From assembly GCF_932526225.1 (NCBI RefSeq), contig NC_064047.1:6943501-7007500 (forward strand): a stretch of DNA of 64,000 bases, written 5' to 3'. Shown here piece after piece: positions 37,103 through 48,905 of the stretch. The stretch is from Nematostella vectensis. Lineage: Eukaryota; Cnidaria; Anthozoa; Actiniaria; Edwardsiidae. The notes beneath the pieces are model-generated. The model had not been told where the DNA came from, ran no database searches, and saw nothing but the letters and a program-made list of their open reading frames with translations. Numbering within the stretch: the first letter of the stretch is position 1; the number at the start of each line of letters is the position of its first letter. The translations under genes and the position numbers were made by a program.

Positions 37103-37985
37103 ATGATATCAGTGTGCGTGAAATTGTAAACAACATGCATTTTGATATTCAAAGAAAAAGAAAGCACATATCATGGTGTTTTATGTAAGTGAGATATCCC
37201 TTTTACAAATAAGGGATAATTCCGTCATTATGTTTACTCAAGAAGATTTGATCGCTAAACATGGGAAATATCAGGCAAGCTATTTTTCATTCGTGATTCA
37301 GTTCTTCGCTCTAATTCCATCTGCTTACTTTTTTCTCTGCGGGGTTCCTTTTCATCCTGTTTTGTTTATCAGAGAACCGTGATAAATTCATATTACCACC
37401 GTCAGCGGAAAATCGTGGTGAATTATGTTCTCTCAACCACTTTCAAACAACACGTTTTTACTAGAGGAATTGGAAAATCTGCGTAGGAAAGTATAAAGGC
37501 GCTTAGCATTATAATTTTCGTTCAATACATTATTGGAAAATCTATCGTTAATAAAGGATAAGAGAATTAGCGATATTGAAAAAGGCCTCGCGGTTTTGAT
37601 AAAAAAATTCCAGCAATGTAAAAAGTAATTCGGTTAAATTTGTGAATATTCATTAAGAACAAAATTGAGAATATAGCCAGATAGCGGACGACCTGAAATG
37701 CTGGGTTATAGTATTATTTTATAGGGTTCCAGCTCAATATTTTCGTGCACAATAAGTTAGTTCGGATGTGATAAGATAATTCTTTATAAGATTGGAATAT
37801 TGGGATGTTAAATAGACACTGCAATTAAAACTAGATCAAGCGAATTAAAGCTAAAATGACGGAAATAATAATAAGAATAATATAACCCTTAGATATAATA
37901 ACTTTTAACAATAGTGATTTTTTATAATAGAGATAACTTTTAGGGCTATTATTTTTTGAAAATTATAATAGCTCGAATGTTTTTA
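37103..37985. other. Intergenic, no gene recognised
   Basis: A 50-codon frame from ATG 37230 to 37382 with a hydrophobic middle lies divergent to gene B, but nothing else supports it. The remainder is AT-rich. Confidence 0.4.
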
Positions 37986-38184
37986 GCCTGCTAGCCGACA
38001 ATCATTCAGGCTTATTTGGAAATGTTTTGTTTTCGAATATGTGGGAGTCGCGCGCGACAAGGCCGAGATGCGCTGGGTCGAGGAAGCGAATAATTTCTTT
38101 CATTTTTTACGCGATCCACAGAACTCCCAATACTCGAAAACAAAACATTTCCGAATAAGACCTACTGAGAACCGGCTAGCAGGC
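37986..38184. mobile_element. 199-bp palindromic MITE with TA target duplication
   Basis: GCCTGCTAGCC at the left end and GGCTAGCAGGC at the right are flanked by TA on both sides (37984-37985, 38185-38186). Pairing continues inward (TTATT(T/C)GGAAATGTTTTGTT and CGA.TAT..GGGAGT). Size, palindromy and TA duplication suggest a Tc1/mariner-type non-autonomous element. Confidence 0.75.
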
Positions 38185-39100
38185 TAGAGTGTTTTTGAAA
38201 ATGTAGAATCAATATAATCATCATGAGAATAATACTGTCAATAAAAGTACACTCTTTTTTTATGCTGGGCCGTTCTCATCTTTGGAGAATCTTAAAGCTG
38301 AAAATGTTCTTAGCTATGTTCTTAAATTTTAGTGTATACGATAGTATATTACCAAAGAAGAGAATTACACAAATCATCAATAGCAATAATATCTAAGGTT
38401 GTTATTATGAACACAATTTGATTCTGCATTTTTAAATTCTTAAAAGAACGCATCAGGACTAACAAAAGAAATATTTTCTGCTATCTGAGCCTCGGCGCGT
38501 TCTTAGCATGTTCTTAAAATTTGGGGAAATCTCAGGCTAAACTTTCTTATAAAAAAGGTATTATAAAAAGTGTATTATCATAAAAACATTCCTGATTGCA
38601 CTTAGAGAGAATTACGTAGAAAATAAAATATCATTAATGAAAATAAAATGACGTAATAAAAAGAAGAATTATTATTATTAGTAATTAAAGAGATCAAAAT
38701 TCAAATAGAGAACAGAAATGATGGTTTTGATGATGCAATAGTAATTGTTGTAATAATATTAATAATGACAAATTATTGGAAAGAGAGAAAAAAAACATTC
38801 CCGTAGCCAGTAGCCAGGATTTTTCTTGGGGGAAGGGGGGTGCTAAATCCTAAATAGTGGACCAAATTTTTCGGGGGGAAAGGGGGAGTAAAAATCTGAC
38901 CATCCCAAAAAAGCTTTCTTTTGCCTTTGCAGTATCTCCACGGGACGTTTATTGTCGGATTTGGCTACAAAAAAAGTCTGACTCATAGATTAATGACATA
39001 CCAGATTTAGCTTATGCTTTATAGTTTTGTTTACAAATAGCACATCTACTTAGAACCGAAAGGTTCTTATCAGAAAAAGGGTGTGTCAGACTCGAGAGAG
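38185..39100. other. Intergenic, AT-rich
   Basis: No gene seen. GTAGCCAGTAGCCAGGATTT followed by a G-rich stretch near 38805-38890 resembles repeat tails at 42762 and 55362. Confidence 0.4.
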
Positions 39101-40967
39101 AGGCCCATACATACCTCTCAATATTACACTCAAAGGCCCATACATATCCCTCAATAATACCCCCACAGGCCCATACATACCTCTCAATAATAACCCACAG
39201 GATCATACATACCTCTCAATAATACCCCCAAAGGCTCATACATACCCCTCAATAATACCCCCAAAGACTCATACATACCTCTCAATAATACACCCAAAGA
39301 CTCATACATACCCCTCAATAATACACCAAAAGGCCCATACATACCTCTCAATAATACCCTCAAAGGCTCATGCATATCCCTCAATAATACCCCCAAAGGC
39401 TCATACATACCCCTCAATAATACCCCCAAAGGCTCATACATACCCCTCAATAATACCCCCAAAGACTCATACATACCTCTCAATAATACACCAAAAGGCC
39501 CATACATATTTCTCAATAATACCCCAAAGGATCATACATACCCCTCAATAATACCCCCAAAGGCCCATACATACCCCTCAATAATACACCCAAAGACTCA
39601 TACATACCCCTCAATAATACCCCCAAAGGCCCATACATACCCCTCAATAATACCCCCAAAGGCCCATACATACCCCTCAATAATACCCCCACAGGCCCAT
39701 ACATACTTTTCAATAATACCCCCACAGGCCCATACATACCCCTCAATAATACCCCCAAAGGCCCATACATACCCCTCAATAATACCCCCAAAGGCTCATA
39801 CATACCCCTCAATAATACCCCCACAGGCCCATACATACCCCTCAATAATACACCCAAAGACTCATACATACCCCTCAATAATACCCCCACAGGCCCATAC
39901 ATACCTCTCAATAATACCCCCACAGGCCCATACATACCCCTCAATAATACCCCCAAAGGCCCATACATACCCCTCAATAATACCCCCAAAGGCTCATACA
40001 TACCCCTCAATAATACCCCCACAGGCCCATACATACCTCTCAATAATACCCCCAAAGGCCCATACATACCCCTCAATAATACCCCCACAGGCCCATACAT
40101 ACCCCTCAATAATACCCCCAAAGGCTCATACATACCCCTCAATAATACCCCCAAAGGCTCATACATACCCCTCAATAATACCCCCAAAGACTCATACATA
40201 CCTCTCAATAATACACCAAAAGGCCCATACATATTTCTCAATAATACCCCAAAGGATCATACATACCCCTCAATAATACCCCCAAAGGCCCATACATACC
40301 CCTCAATAATACACCCAAAGACTCATACATACCCCTCAATAATACCCCCAAAGGCCCATACATACCCCTCAATAATACCCCCAAAGGCCCATACATACCC
40401 CTCAATAATACCCCCACAGGCCCATACATACTTCTCAATAATACCCCCACAGGCCCATACATACCCCTCAATAATACCCCCAAAGGCCCATACATACCCC
40501 TCAATAATACCCCCAAAGGCTCATACATACCCCTCAATAATACCCCCACAGGCCCATACATACCCCTCAATAATACACCCAAAGACTCATACATACCCCT
40601 CAATAATACCCCCACAGGCCCATACATACCTCTCAATAATACCCCCACAGGCCCATACATACCCCTCAATAATACCCCCAAAGGCCCATACATACCCCTC
40701 AATAATACCCCCAAAGGCTCATACATACCCCTCAATAATACCCCCACAGGCCCATACATACCTCTCAATAATACCCCCAAAGGCCCATACATACCCCTCA
40801 ATAATACCCCCACAGGCCCATACATACCCCTCAATAATACCCCCAAAGGCCCATACATACCTCTCAATAATACACCAAAAGGCCCATACATACCTCTCAA
40901 TAATACCCCAAAGGATCATACATACCCCTCAATAATACCCCCAAAGGCCTATACATACCTCTCAATA
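39101..40967 (-). repeat. 33-bp minisatellite, array A
   Basis: About 56 copies of CATACATACC(C/T)CTCAATAATA plus ~13 bases. Read on the minus strand it encodes an 11-aa repeat (RGMYGPVGVLL), open for hundreds of codons because the period is a multiple of three. A higher-order repeat of about 726 bp (22 units) makes 39513-40240 and 40238-40965 near copies. Non-coding in my view. Confidence 0.95.
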
Positions 40968-42245
40968 CGAGAATAAGAGTGTGCGCACTTCTTTATGTCG
41001 CTAGTGTGCACCAGGCATTACTCAGAGTCATTTCCCATATCAATCAATGGTTGTCGTTTTTCTCAATTGTCTAAAAGAGCCTGGCGCGAGCGCGGGAAAC
41101 CTTTTGATAATCTATAACGTTAGGGTCTTGGCTGGTTTCAAAATTACGGTCAGCATAATCGCTGTAAAACATTAATTCCTGTATGTCTACGTGTAAATTC
41201 TCGACGTGCACTGTTCAAAGAAAGGAAAACAAATGAAGCGGCGGACTCCCAAATATGGTATGTAATTCAAAATAAGGAATTGGCTGAGCAAGCGAGAAAA
41301 ACTACAATTTTCAAAACAAAATTGTTTGATATGACTATGATTTTTAGTTCCAGCCAATCTCGTTCCCAGAGCCCACATACATGCTGCTGCTCAAAAGGTA
41401 AGAGACTTTGGAATGAGGCAGAGTTCCATTCCAACTACAATAATGATTGCGTATGTGCAGTGTCCAACTTGAAGACGGACTCGTAATCATTGGCTAAAGT
41501 TGGAGGTAGAGAAGGAAGAAAGAAAGGAGGACCTTACAAAGAAGGCACCAGAAGGCTTCTGATCTGGTGGACGGAATTTTTCAGTTGTGCGCTATGCTAA
41601 TAACAGGGTTTTTTTTCAAATCACATTTGTTGCACAAATTGTTCTCCGTCCTACATCCACATCACAATTAAATCCAGGAGCACGTGCTCCTTCACCCCCC
41701 CCCCCCCCCCCCATCATTACGAATGTGTTCAAAAATTACAATTACCAGTAAGGGCGTGGCTGTGCCCCCCCAAAAGATTTCCAAGCCTATGTTACAGCTC
41801 TGAAATTCATACATCAAACGAAATAAACAGCACGACTCTATTTGCGATTTCGCATGAAGAGACCATGGATGTGGTATTTTCAAATATTATTAAAATGAAA
41901 AGGATCAAGACAAACCCATGAGTATGTCAAATCTGTGTATACCAGCCAAAAGTAACAAGCATTGTATGGCATAGACAAACATCTATTTAGTTTATTTTTT
42001 ATATGTTCTAAGCAAACAAGACAGAATATATTTACACTACACAATTTCAATTTTTTTTAAAGATTTATTTTTCCATTAGACATACGACTGCTGTGAATAA
42101 CAGCAGAGCACCGTATACTATAAACCCGATAACTTTTCTTTTATTATTATTCAAACAGTCATGCAACAGCTTGTGAGCGAACTAGACACATTGTTACCCT
42201 ACACCTTACAAATATTTTATTATTCCATCAATCGTACAACTGGAA
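40968..42245. other. Macro-unit 1, 3' side of the collagen gene
   Basis: Near copy of 53588-54845 and, in its first part, of 63439-64000. No gene recognised. TTTATT at 42064-42069 (AATAAA on the minus strand, ~180 bp past the collagen stop) is a likely poly(A) signal. A C-run lies at 41694-41712. Confidence 0.5.
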
Positions 42246-45200
42246 TCACTTGGTGCAGACTACGCATGTCAGCTCATACCCTTCTACATACGGGGCACAC
42301 GGTAGTGTCCCACACCTCCCCTCCACGGGGAACAGCAGGGCTCCGTTATGGTTAGGGCTAGTACCCGGGACATACTCGGCATCGTGATCCACGCACACGA
42401 ACTGACTTGAGTGCTTGTGACCGGCGAGTGACGTCATCAGGTAGCCGTAGTACTCGCGGGACCATCCCGCGGGACAGCGGGCGACTGCGGGTATCATGAG
42501 CTGGGTGCTGCGGGACGGGACGTAACACACGGCGCACGGGACATCGTGTTCATGTAGGGCTTTTCCACGTGTGAAGGGGCTGCGGTCATGGACTTCATAC
42601 TCGGCGCCGTACATGTAGCCGCTGTGCTGATGTCCCGGGGTGAAGTTTATGTACTGGGGGGTCTCGGGGAGACACACGTACTCTGCCGCACCTCCAGGGT
42701 GATCATACCACTCCCCGCCGACACGCCCTTTAAGGAAAAGGTATATGAGACAAAAGACAGCGGCGTAGCCAGAATTTTTAACACGAGGGGGCCCAAAAGG
42801 CCTTTTCAAGGCATTGTCTCCTGTGTTTTAGATAATGTCTCATACATTTACTGCATATCAATATTTGGGTGACCTTAAAACTCGCTCGGCCAATCTCTTG
42901 GAGGCCTGGGTCTAAGGGCTTTTCAAGATTTGTGTGATAAAGATTTGACCAAGCGATAAAGTTTTTTTGACACATTTTTGCCTCGAGTCTCAAATTGACA
43001 GAAATCAGCATTTTTTACCATGTTTTCTGGAGATCAGGGAGCGGGAAAACTTTAGCTCTTCTAAGTATGGGCATCAATGCCCATATAAGGCAACGCATAC
43101 GAAGGACACTATCCGTGGGGAATATGTTTGATATGTATTTTTGGCTGCTAGAGGGGGGGGGCGTGCCCCCTTGGCCACCCCCCCCCCCCCCCCCCGAGTA
43201 CGAAAAAATCTGTTACCTCCCATCAAAGGTGCAGCCCCTTAAGGCGTATACGGTAACTACCTAGGACCGTTATGATCATAACGCACTCGTTATTTTTCCT
43301 CCTTTTTCGTATCCATGACTAGTATCCTTTTGTCACGCTAGACATTTTCCATATAATCAAATATTCAGTCAAAGTGAGTAGTTTTAGAATCAAAAAAAAC
43401 AAATTAGTGGTCAGGTTTCTTTAGTTTCAAGATTTTGTGGTTATTGGGATAAGGATAAGTAGTTTCATGATTTAGTGGTTATTAGGGTAGTCATATAGTA
43501 GATAAGATAGGAGACCTTGACTTGATTTTATTTGATATGTTATCATGAGCTTTTAGAAAGCATCATTGGTAAATGATATGGTATCGGGAAAATACCACTG
43601 TTTTGACATCTGTTTTTATAATTTGTACCCGCGGAAAACTTGAATTTAGTAACAGGAAACCAAGAACACCTGGAGCCGTGAGTAAGAAAAATAAGAGGCG
43701 ACAGCCACTTGTTTTATCGAGTATTTTTTAATTCTCGTATTTCGCCCCTACTAGACCTAAAAACATCATCACACGATAAGCCTCATAAATAGCCGGACTT
43801 AGGCGTCCCGGTATAAAAAGCTCCCGATGCCAAAAATAGTTATTGTCTTTATAACGGATTAAGGGATTAGGTCATATTTAACCTATAACTGATAAAGGTA
43901 ACAAAGGTTAATAAAACTATAAAATTGCAGCACGGACGCGGTTTGCCCTTGTGGTCTAGTTCCAAACAAAATAAGTTTAAAAATACACGTGTGAGAAGGA
44001 AAAACAACTTGCACAGCTGGACCGCAGAAGGACAGGCCGCTCTGAGTAGAGCATATAAAAAGGGAAAGGTTTTAGTGCAAGATATATCAGCTTTTACTAC
44101 CCTGTTGTCGAGGAGAATAAAACTGGTACTTCCCGCCAAGCGGTCAGCTAGTCCTTTCTCCATCATCCCCTCGCAACTATACACGTATCCTACCTTTGTA
44201 GACGAGCAGCGCGGAGCCTGAGCACGAGGTCTTCCCCCATCGCACGTACTGTACACCAGAGGACCCCCTGGGACCGGGGGGACCCCTCGCACCAGTCCCT
44301 CCCTGAGCACCGGGCGCTCCCTTTGGACCTCGATGATCACGATTTCAAAAATGAAATTATATGATAAAAAAATTGATTTTAAACGAATTTAAATAAAAAT
44401 GGATTTGTCTTTTGTTAGTACTCACCATTCAGTCCTGGTTTTCCGTCCTTTCCGTCTCTCCCTATGAATGATGGGTAATTCAAAATGTTCAGTGACAGTT
44501 GATATTTTATTATTTTTAACAAATTTTTAGCCAGGATATCCCCTTCAGCATTGCTGATAAAAAAAACGATGCCATTGATTGATATGTCAAAATCAAAAAT
44601 AACTGTTTTTTATAAAAGGTTAAAAACACAAATCGCCTTTTACGCCTTTTTTTGCGTGTAGAAAATAAAAATATATTTGATGATGATGATATATTTAAAA
44701 ATGATATATAATGATGATCATGTTATTAGGCATATTTCATATTTAAAAATGTACTTCCTTTCTTCAAAATCTGAAGTGTTCAATAAAATCTTAAAATGTT
44801 CCTTTTTGTTAAAATAAGAAATTTCTTCTACAAAAAATAATAATAAATGGTTTACCTGGTTTTCCATCACGACCATCTCTACCTAAAAGATAAATTAATA
44901 ATTAATAATTAATAATTTTGAAATCGAAAAACCCTCTTAAGATACAAAAACGAGCAACGAGAATGCAGGTAACCGAAGCGACCCAGAAAACAGTCCCTCC
45001 CTGAGCAGCTGGCGCTGCCTTTAGACCTCCAAGATCACGACGTTAAGAAAAATAGAATAAAATGATAAATAAATTCATTTTAAACAAACTTAACAAAAGA
45101 CTTGTCTTGTTTTAGTACTTACCGTTCAGACCCGGTTTCCCGTCCTTTCCGTCTCTTCCTATGATGATGATGATGGAAAATTCAACATGGATGTTACTAA

Positions 45201-46886
45201 AACGGGGAGCGGGGAACAGGGATCTGGGAACGAGTGATCAGCGGTAGGGCACAGCGATGTAGCAACCTCACCTGCCTCTTTGGCTCTTCTTTCGTTAAAA
45301 TGGATGTTAAGTGAAATCTCTGACTCTGTTTCTAAGAATTATGAATAATTCATGCGTGGTAGTTTAGTGCGAGCTGGAATCGCAAGCTGCTGTTTTCCTT
45401 TTATAAGTTCAACAATGTCTGAGCTTGAGTCCAAGTCTGAGCTTGAGTCTGAGCTTGAGCTGTAATAAAGTGTACAGAAGAACAAATAAGATGGGGCCAG
45501 AAAAGTAATAACATTTTGCAATAGTCTTATTTAGTAAACAGTCAACTTGGTGTTAGAGGAAAGAAGGGTCATGGTCACGGAAAACAGCAGCTTTCAACAT
45601 CTCATAAAAATACTGAAAATAGCACCTCAAATTTGTAAAGAGTGCTTTTCATCACTATGGGATGAGAATTTGAAGTCATGGCAATGTAGGATTGCAAAAA
45701 TATCCACAGATTCAAAATATGTTTCCATAAATCTCTTTTCAAGTTTACCATTGCGATTTTAGCTCGCACTAAACTACCAAGCAAACTGTTATCATATTAT
45801 CCCTTTCAACATACCATTCACTTGACTTGATCTCTATCACATCTAAAATAAGAGAAACGTATTAGATTCGATTCAATGGGCGCATGAATTATTCATAATT
45901 CTTAGAAACAGAGTCAGTGATTTCACTTACCATCCATTTTAACGAGAGAAGAGCCAAAGAGACGCACGTGAGGTTGCTACATCGCTGTGCCCTACCGCTG
46001 ATCACTCGTTCCCAGATCCCTGTTCCCCGCTCCACGTTTTAATAACACACATTCAACATGTTCAGTGACTGCTGATATTATTTTATTATGTACTGATGTA
46101 TGTGTTATTGATTATGTAATATGTTATGCATTGATAGTCACCTCGATGCCGTTGGAGTTATGTATTGATAGTCACCCCGGCATTGGGAGTTATGTATTGA
46201 TAGTCGCCTCGAAGCCATGGGAGTTATGTATTGATAGTCACCTAGAAGTCATGGGAGTTATGTATTGATACTCACCTCGAAGCCATGGGACTGTTGCTCC
46301 GCTTGAGAGAAGGGCTTTCATTCTGGCAAGAAAAATATAATTGTCAAATATCAAACAGAACAAGAAAAAAATTATATTTATCATTACCACAATCACCCAG
46401 CAGTTATGCCTAGGTTTAACAAGTTTTTAAAAGATTCCGTAAATAGCCACATAACAATTTAACTGAATTAAAAGCCAGCAACAATATATGAGCAAATTCG
46501 AAAGCAGCTAGGAGATGAATCCCCCACGCGCTATGATGTCTCTGATTCCCTTTTTTATCAAAATCCAACAGGCTTTGACACATGCAGAAAATTCAATAAA
46601 AGAGTTTAACTCTGTAGGAGAAATTTATTAATATTGATACTAATGCTAAAAATATTACCAATTTTCCTAAAACGATTTGTTTTATGTACACTCACTCTTT
46701 CTCGATGCTTTCCAGTCTGTTATTGAGTTCTGCGTTGGTGGGAATGCCACGTCGCTCTAACTCATCAGCCTGTTCCCGAGTCCTCAGTCCCTGGTCCTCC
46801 ATTCCATCTTTCTCAGCCACTAGTACGGTAGCACAGAGCGCCACAAACAACAGCACAGTGATACGAGTACACAGGGGCATCTTCAT
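42246..46886 (-). CDS. Short-chain collagen C4-like (spongin-type) protein, copy 1, seven exons
   Basis: Exons in order on the minus strand: 46886-46696, 46322-46276, 45158-45123, 44882-44856, 44461-44426, 44328-44194, 42727-42246. All have GT/AG borders and the total is 954 nt (317 aa plus stop) without a break. Residues 1-24 look like a signal peptide, 25-79 are charged and helical, and 80-137 are a short Gly-X-Y helix (19 triplets) encoded by phase 1-1 exons. Residues 138-317 form a Cys-rich C-terminal domain starting VQYVRWGKTSC and ending ELTCVVCTK, as in sponge short-chain collagen C4 and cnidarian relatives. It is probably secreted matrix. A near-identical copy lies at 54846-59224. Joins are inferred, so an exon could be missed. 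Confidence 0.85.
42852..43136. other. ~285-bp segment present only in macro-unit 1 (collagen last intron)
   Basis: Between CATTTACTG and TATTTTTGGCTGC, unit 1 has ~285 bp that unit 2 lacks (junction near 55458). Its ends carry CATATCA/TGATATG. Either a small insertion in unit 1 or a deletion in unit 2. Confidence 0.6.
44990..45026 (-). pseudogene. Decayed duplicate of collagen exon 6 (copy 1)
   Basis: The acceptor and first ~37 bases resemble those of exon 6 at 44328 (GGTC.AAAGG.AGCGCC..), and the preceding intron also matches the intron before exon 6. Read in the same phase, two glycines of the Gly-X-Y pattern have become alanine, and no matching donor follows. It sits between exons 3 and 4, so exon 3 plus this relic is an old copy of exons 5-6. 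Confidence 0.65.
45190..46050. mobile_element. MITE in collagen intron 2, copy 1 (861 bp)
   Basis: Flanked by ATTCAACATG at 45180-45189 and 46051-46060. The terminal ~165 bp are inverted repeats (TGTTA.TAAAACG.GGAGCGGGG...). The intron after exon 5 (44462-44530) keeps a closely related sequence with one AATTCAAAATGTTCAGTGAC, serving as an empty site. A 9-10-bp duplication suggests a Mutator-type element. No transposase inside. Same insertion in unit 2. Confidence 0.8.
46130..46290 (-). repeat. 34-bp tandem repeat spanning collagen exon 2 donor (copy 1)
   Basis: The end of exon 2 plus the start of intron 2 (CCATGGCTTCGAG|GTGAGT and ~20 more) is repeated about five times toward the intron. Donor-like sites read GTGAGT, GTGACT, GCGACT, GTGACT and GTGACT. 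Only the first fits the reading phase of exon 3. Confidence 0.8.
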
Positions 46887-47382
46887 CACTCGGCGATAAC
46901 CTCTCGACTGACTACTTGCAAGATATTCAAACCTCCTGTCAGTAGGAACTTTACGGTGAGTCTGACCTGTTCTTGTTTTTTGCTCCTTCTTATACCCGCC
47001 CATACTAATGAGCTAAAAACGACCTTGGCTTGAGAAACACAGCGACTCGCCACAAGAATTTTCATGTTAGTCGCTGCAATAGGGACTTCTTATACCCGCC
47101 TCACCCGCCCATACTAATGAGCTAAAAACGACCTTGGCTTGAGAAACACAGCGACTCGCCACAAGAATATTCATGTTAGTCGCTACAATAGGGACAATTT
47201 GGTAGGATAATTCACAAGGTTACTAACATTGTCTGTCTTGGGAATTCATATATTAGCTAACTTAGCAAATTAACTTACTAGTACTAGTAAATGAAATTGG
47301 GGGCGAGAAAGTTTAGTGGTATTATTTTAAAATTTTATAGAATTTTAAAATTTTATAGATAAAAACATACTAGTAAACAAAA
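46887..47382 (-). promoter_or_regulatory. Collagen promoter, core element duplicated (copy 1)
   Basis: The minus strand shows GGGCGGGTATAAGAAGG with TATAAGA at 46988-46994, about 105 bp upstream of the start codon. A ~100-bp block containing GGCGGGTATAAGAAG, and the AGCTCATTAGTATGGGCGGG next to it, is repeated just upstream (47087-47185). Two tandem TATA/GC-box modules are therefore present. The rest, to 47382, is AT-rich with AAATTTTATAG repeats. Confidence 0.5.
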
Positions 47383-48195
47383 TTTCGGGGCGAGAAAGCA
47401 ATCCGACAACTCGCCCCGACATTTGGTTTACAATAACTATACTATAACTATACTATTAAATGAAATTACGGGGCGTAAAGCAAAAACGACAACTCGCCCC
47501 GAGATTTGGTTTACTAGTAGTAAGTAATTATAATACCGAGAAATTACGGGGCGTAAAGCAAAAACGACAACTCGCCCCGAGATTTGGTTTACTAGTAGTA
47601 AGTAATTATAATACCGAGAAATTACGGGGCGTAAAGCAAAAACGACAACTCGCCCCGAGATTTGGTTTACTAGTAGTAAGTAATTATAATACCTATAAAT
47701 TACGGGGCGTGAAGCAAAAACGACAACTCGCCCCGAGATTTGGTTCACTAGTAGTAAGTAATTATAATACCTATAAATTACTGGGCTTAAAGCAAAAACG
47801 ACAACTCGCCCCGAGATTTGGTTTACTAGTAGTAAGTAATTATAATACCTATAAATTACTGGGCGTAAAGCAAAAACGACAACTCGCCCCGAGATTTGGT
47901 TTACTAGTAGTAAGTAATCATAATACCTATAAATTACGGGGCGTAAAGCAAAAACGACAACTCGCCCCGAGATTTGGTTTACTAGTAGTAAGTAATTATA
48001 ATACCTATAAATTACTGGGCGTAAAGCAAAAGCGACAACTCGCCCCGAGATTTGGTTTACTAGTACCAAGAAATTACTGGGCGTAAAGCAAAAATGACAA
48101 CACTCCCCGAGATTTGGTTTATTAGTACCAAGACATTACGGGGCGTAAAGCAAAAACGACAACACGCCCCGAGATTTGGTTTACTAGTAATAAGA
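47383..48195. repeat. 78-bp satellite, copy 1
   Basis: About ten copies of a 78-bp unit carrying CGGGGCGTAAAGCAAAAACG, CTCGCCCCGAGATTTGGTTT and ACTAGTA. GGGGCG and CGCCCC within each unit can pair as a stem with a ~20-nt loop. Open frames on both strands (~210 codons) are period artefacts. The array abuts the integrase remnant. Confidence 0.92.
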
Positions 48196-48905
48196 CGCGA
48201 TCGCGTGAAGCCGTGCTTAGAGTACGCCGTGTAATACAACACTGGCTGTCCGGGCTCCATGACCCTCTTTAGTATTGGGTACGCCTTGCTTGTCCACCAC
48301 GGGTCCGTCGCTCGCCGTCGGCCCTTGTCCTGAAGGTCTTCCTCGTTTACGGCGATGTACACCTCCGTCCCGACCTCCAAGGGGACCTCTAGGGGAGGCT
48401 TTTCGGCTTTGAGAGGCACGCGCCTCAGCTTTATGGCGTCCTCAGGCGCAAGGCCAGTCATGCGAGTCTTCGTTGCGTTCATGTCCGAGATGACGATTGG
48501 CAGAGCAGTAACCCACTCGCGGTTTGTCTCGCCGGACGCAAGCTCCTTCGAGTACTGCGCACGAAATAGGCGCTGCGCCAGCCAGCGATGGAAAGACTCG
48601 GTGAAAGCTTGGCTCCTGTGGTGCCCAGGCTCAGCCCGTCGGACCTCCACCCCGTGGTCTGTTAGGAGCTTCGTGGTAGCACCCTTGAACTCCGTGCCGT
48701 CATCAACCATGAGGACTTTAGGCCATGTGAGAGGTCCCTCTTCATAGATGCCAGCGAGTTCGCGGGAGACGACGGCCGCGCTCTTAGTCCTCAGTGGGCG
48801 GGCGGCTTTATATCGTGAAGCAACGTCAACGACAGTCAGGGCATACAGTCAGGGCATACACGAAGCGCCTCTTTCTTCGCTTACGTCTACTCTGGGGTGG
48901 CGGGC
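48193..48905 (-). pseudogene. Transposon integrase (DDE, rve-type) remnant, copy 1
   Basis: The minus strand encodes an integrase core: a first Asp in VVDVASRY, the second in MVDDGTEFKG, and the Glu in TESFHRW about 34 residues on. A C-terminal RRRATDPWW...PVLYYT segment follows. It resembles integrases of Polinton/Maverick-like or related cut-and-paste elements (family knowledge; exact family not settled). A 13-bp duplication (CAGTCAGGGCATA, at about 48836-48861) shifts the frame between the first Asp and the start, and the C-terminus runs into the 78-bp satellite. No other element genes remain. Confidence 0.75.

Noticed and set aside
37173-37382. Frame divergent from small gene B, with a hydrophobic middle
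   Set aside because: Attractive position for a divergent promoter, but composition alone does not support a gene.
42590-42872. Plus-strand frame MDFILGAVHVAAVLMS...
   Set aside because: Shadow of the collagen last exon on the opposite strand.
45926-45961. Candidate collagen exon with a GTAAGT donor on the minus strand
   Set aside because: Lies within the terminal inverted repeat of the MITE; its mirror copy appears on the other arm and it does not encode Gly-X-Y.
47437-48086. ~210-codon frames on both strands (VNQISGRVVVFALRPVI and KQKRQLAPRFG)
   Set aside because: Product of the 78-bp satellite period.
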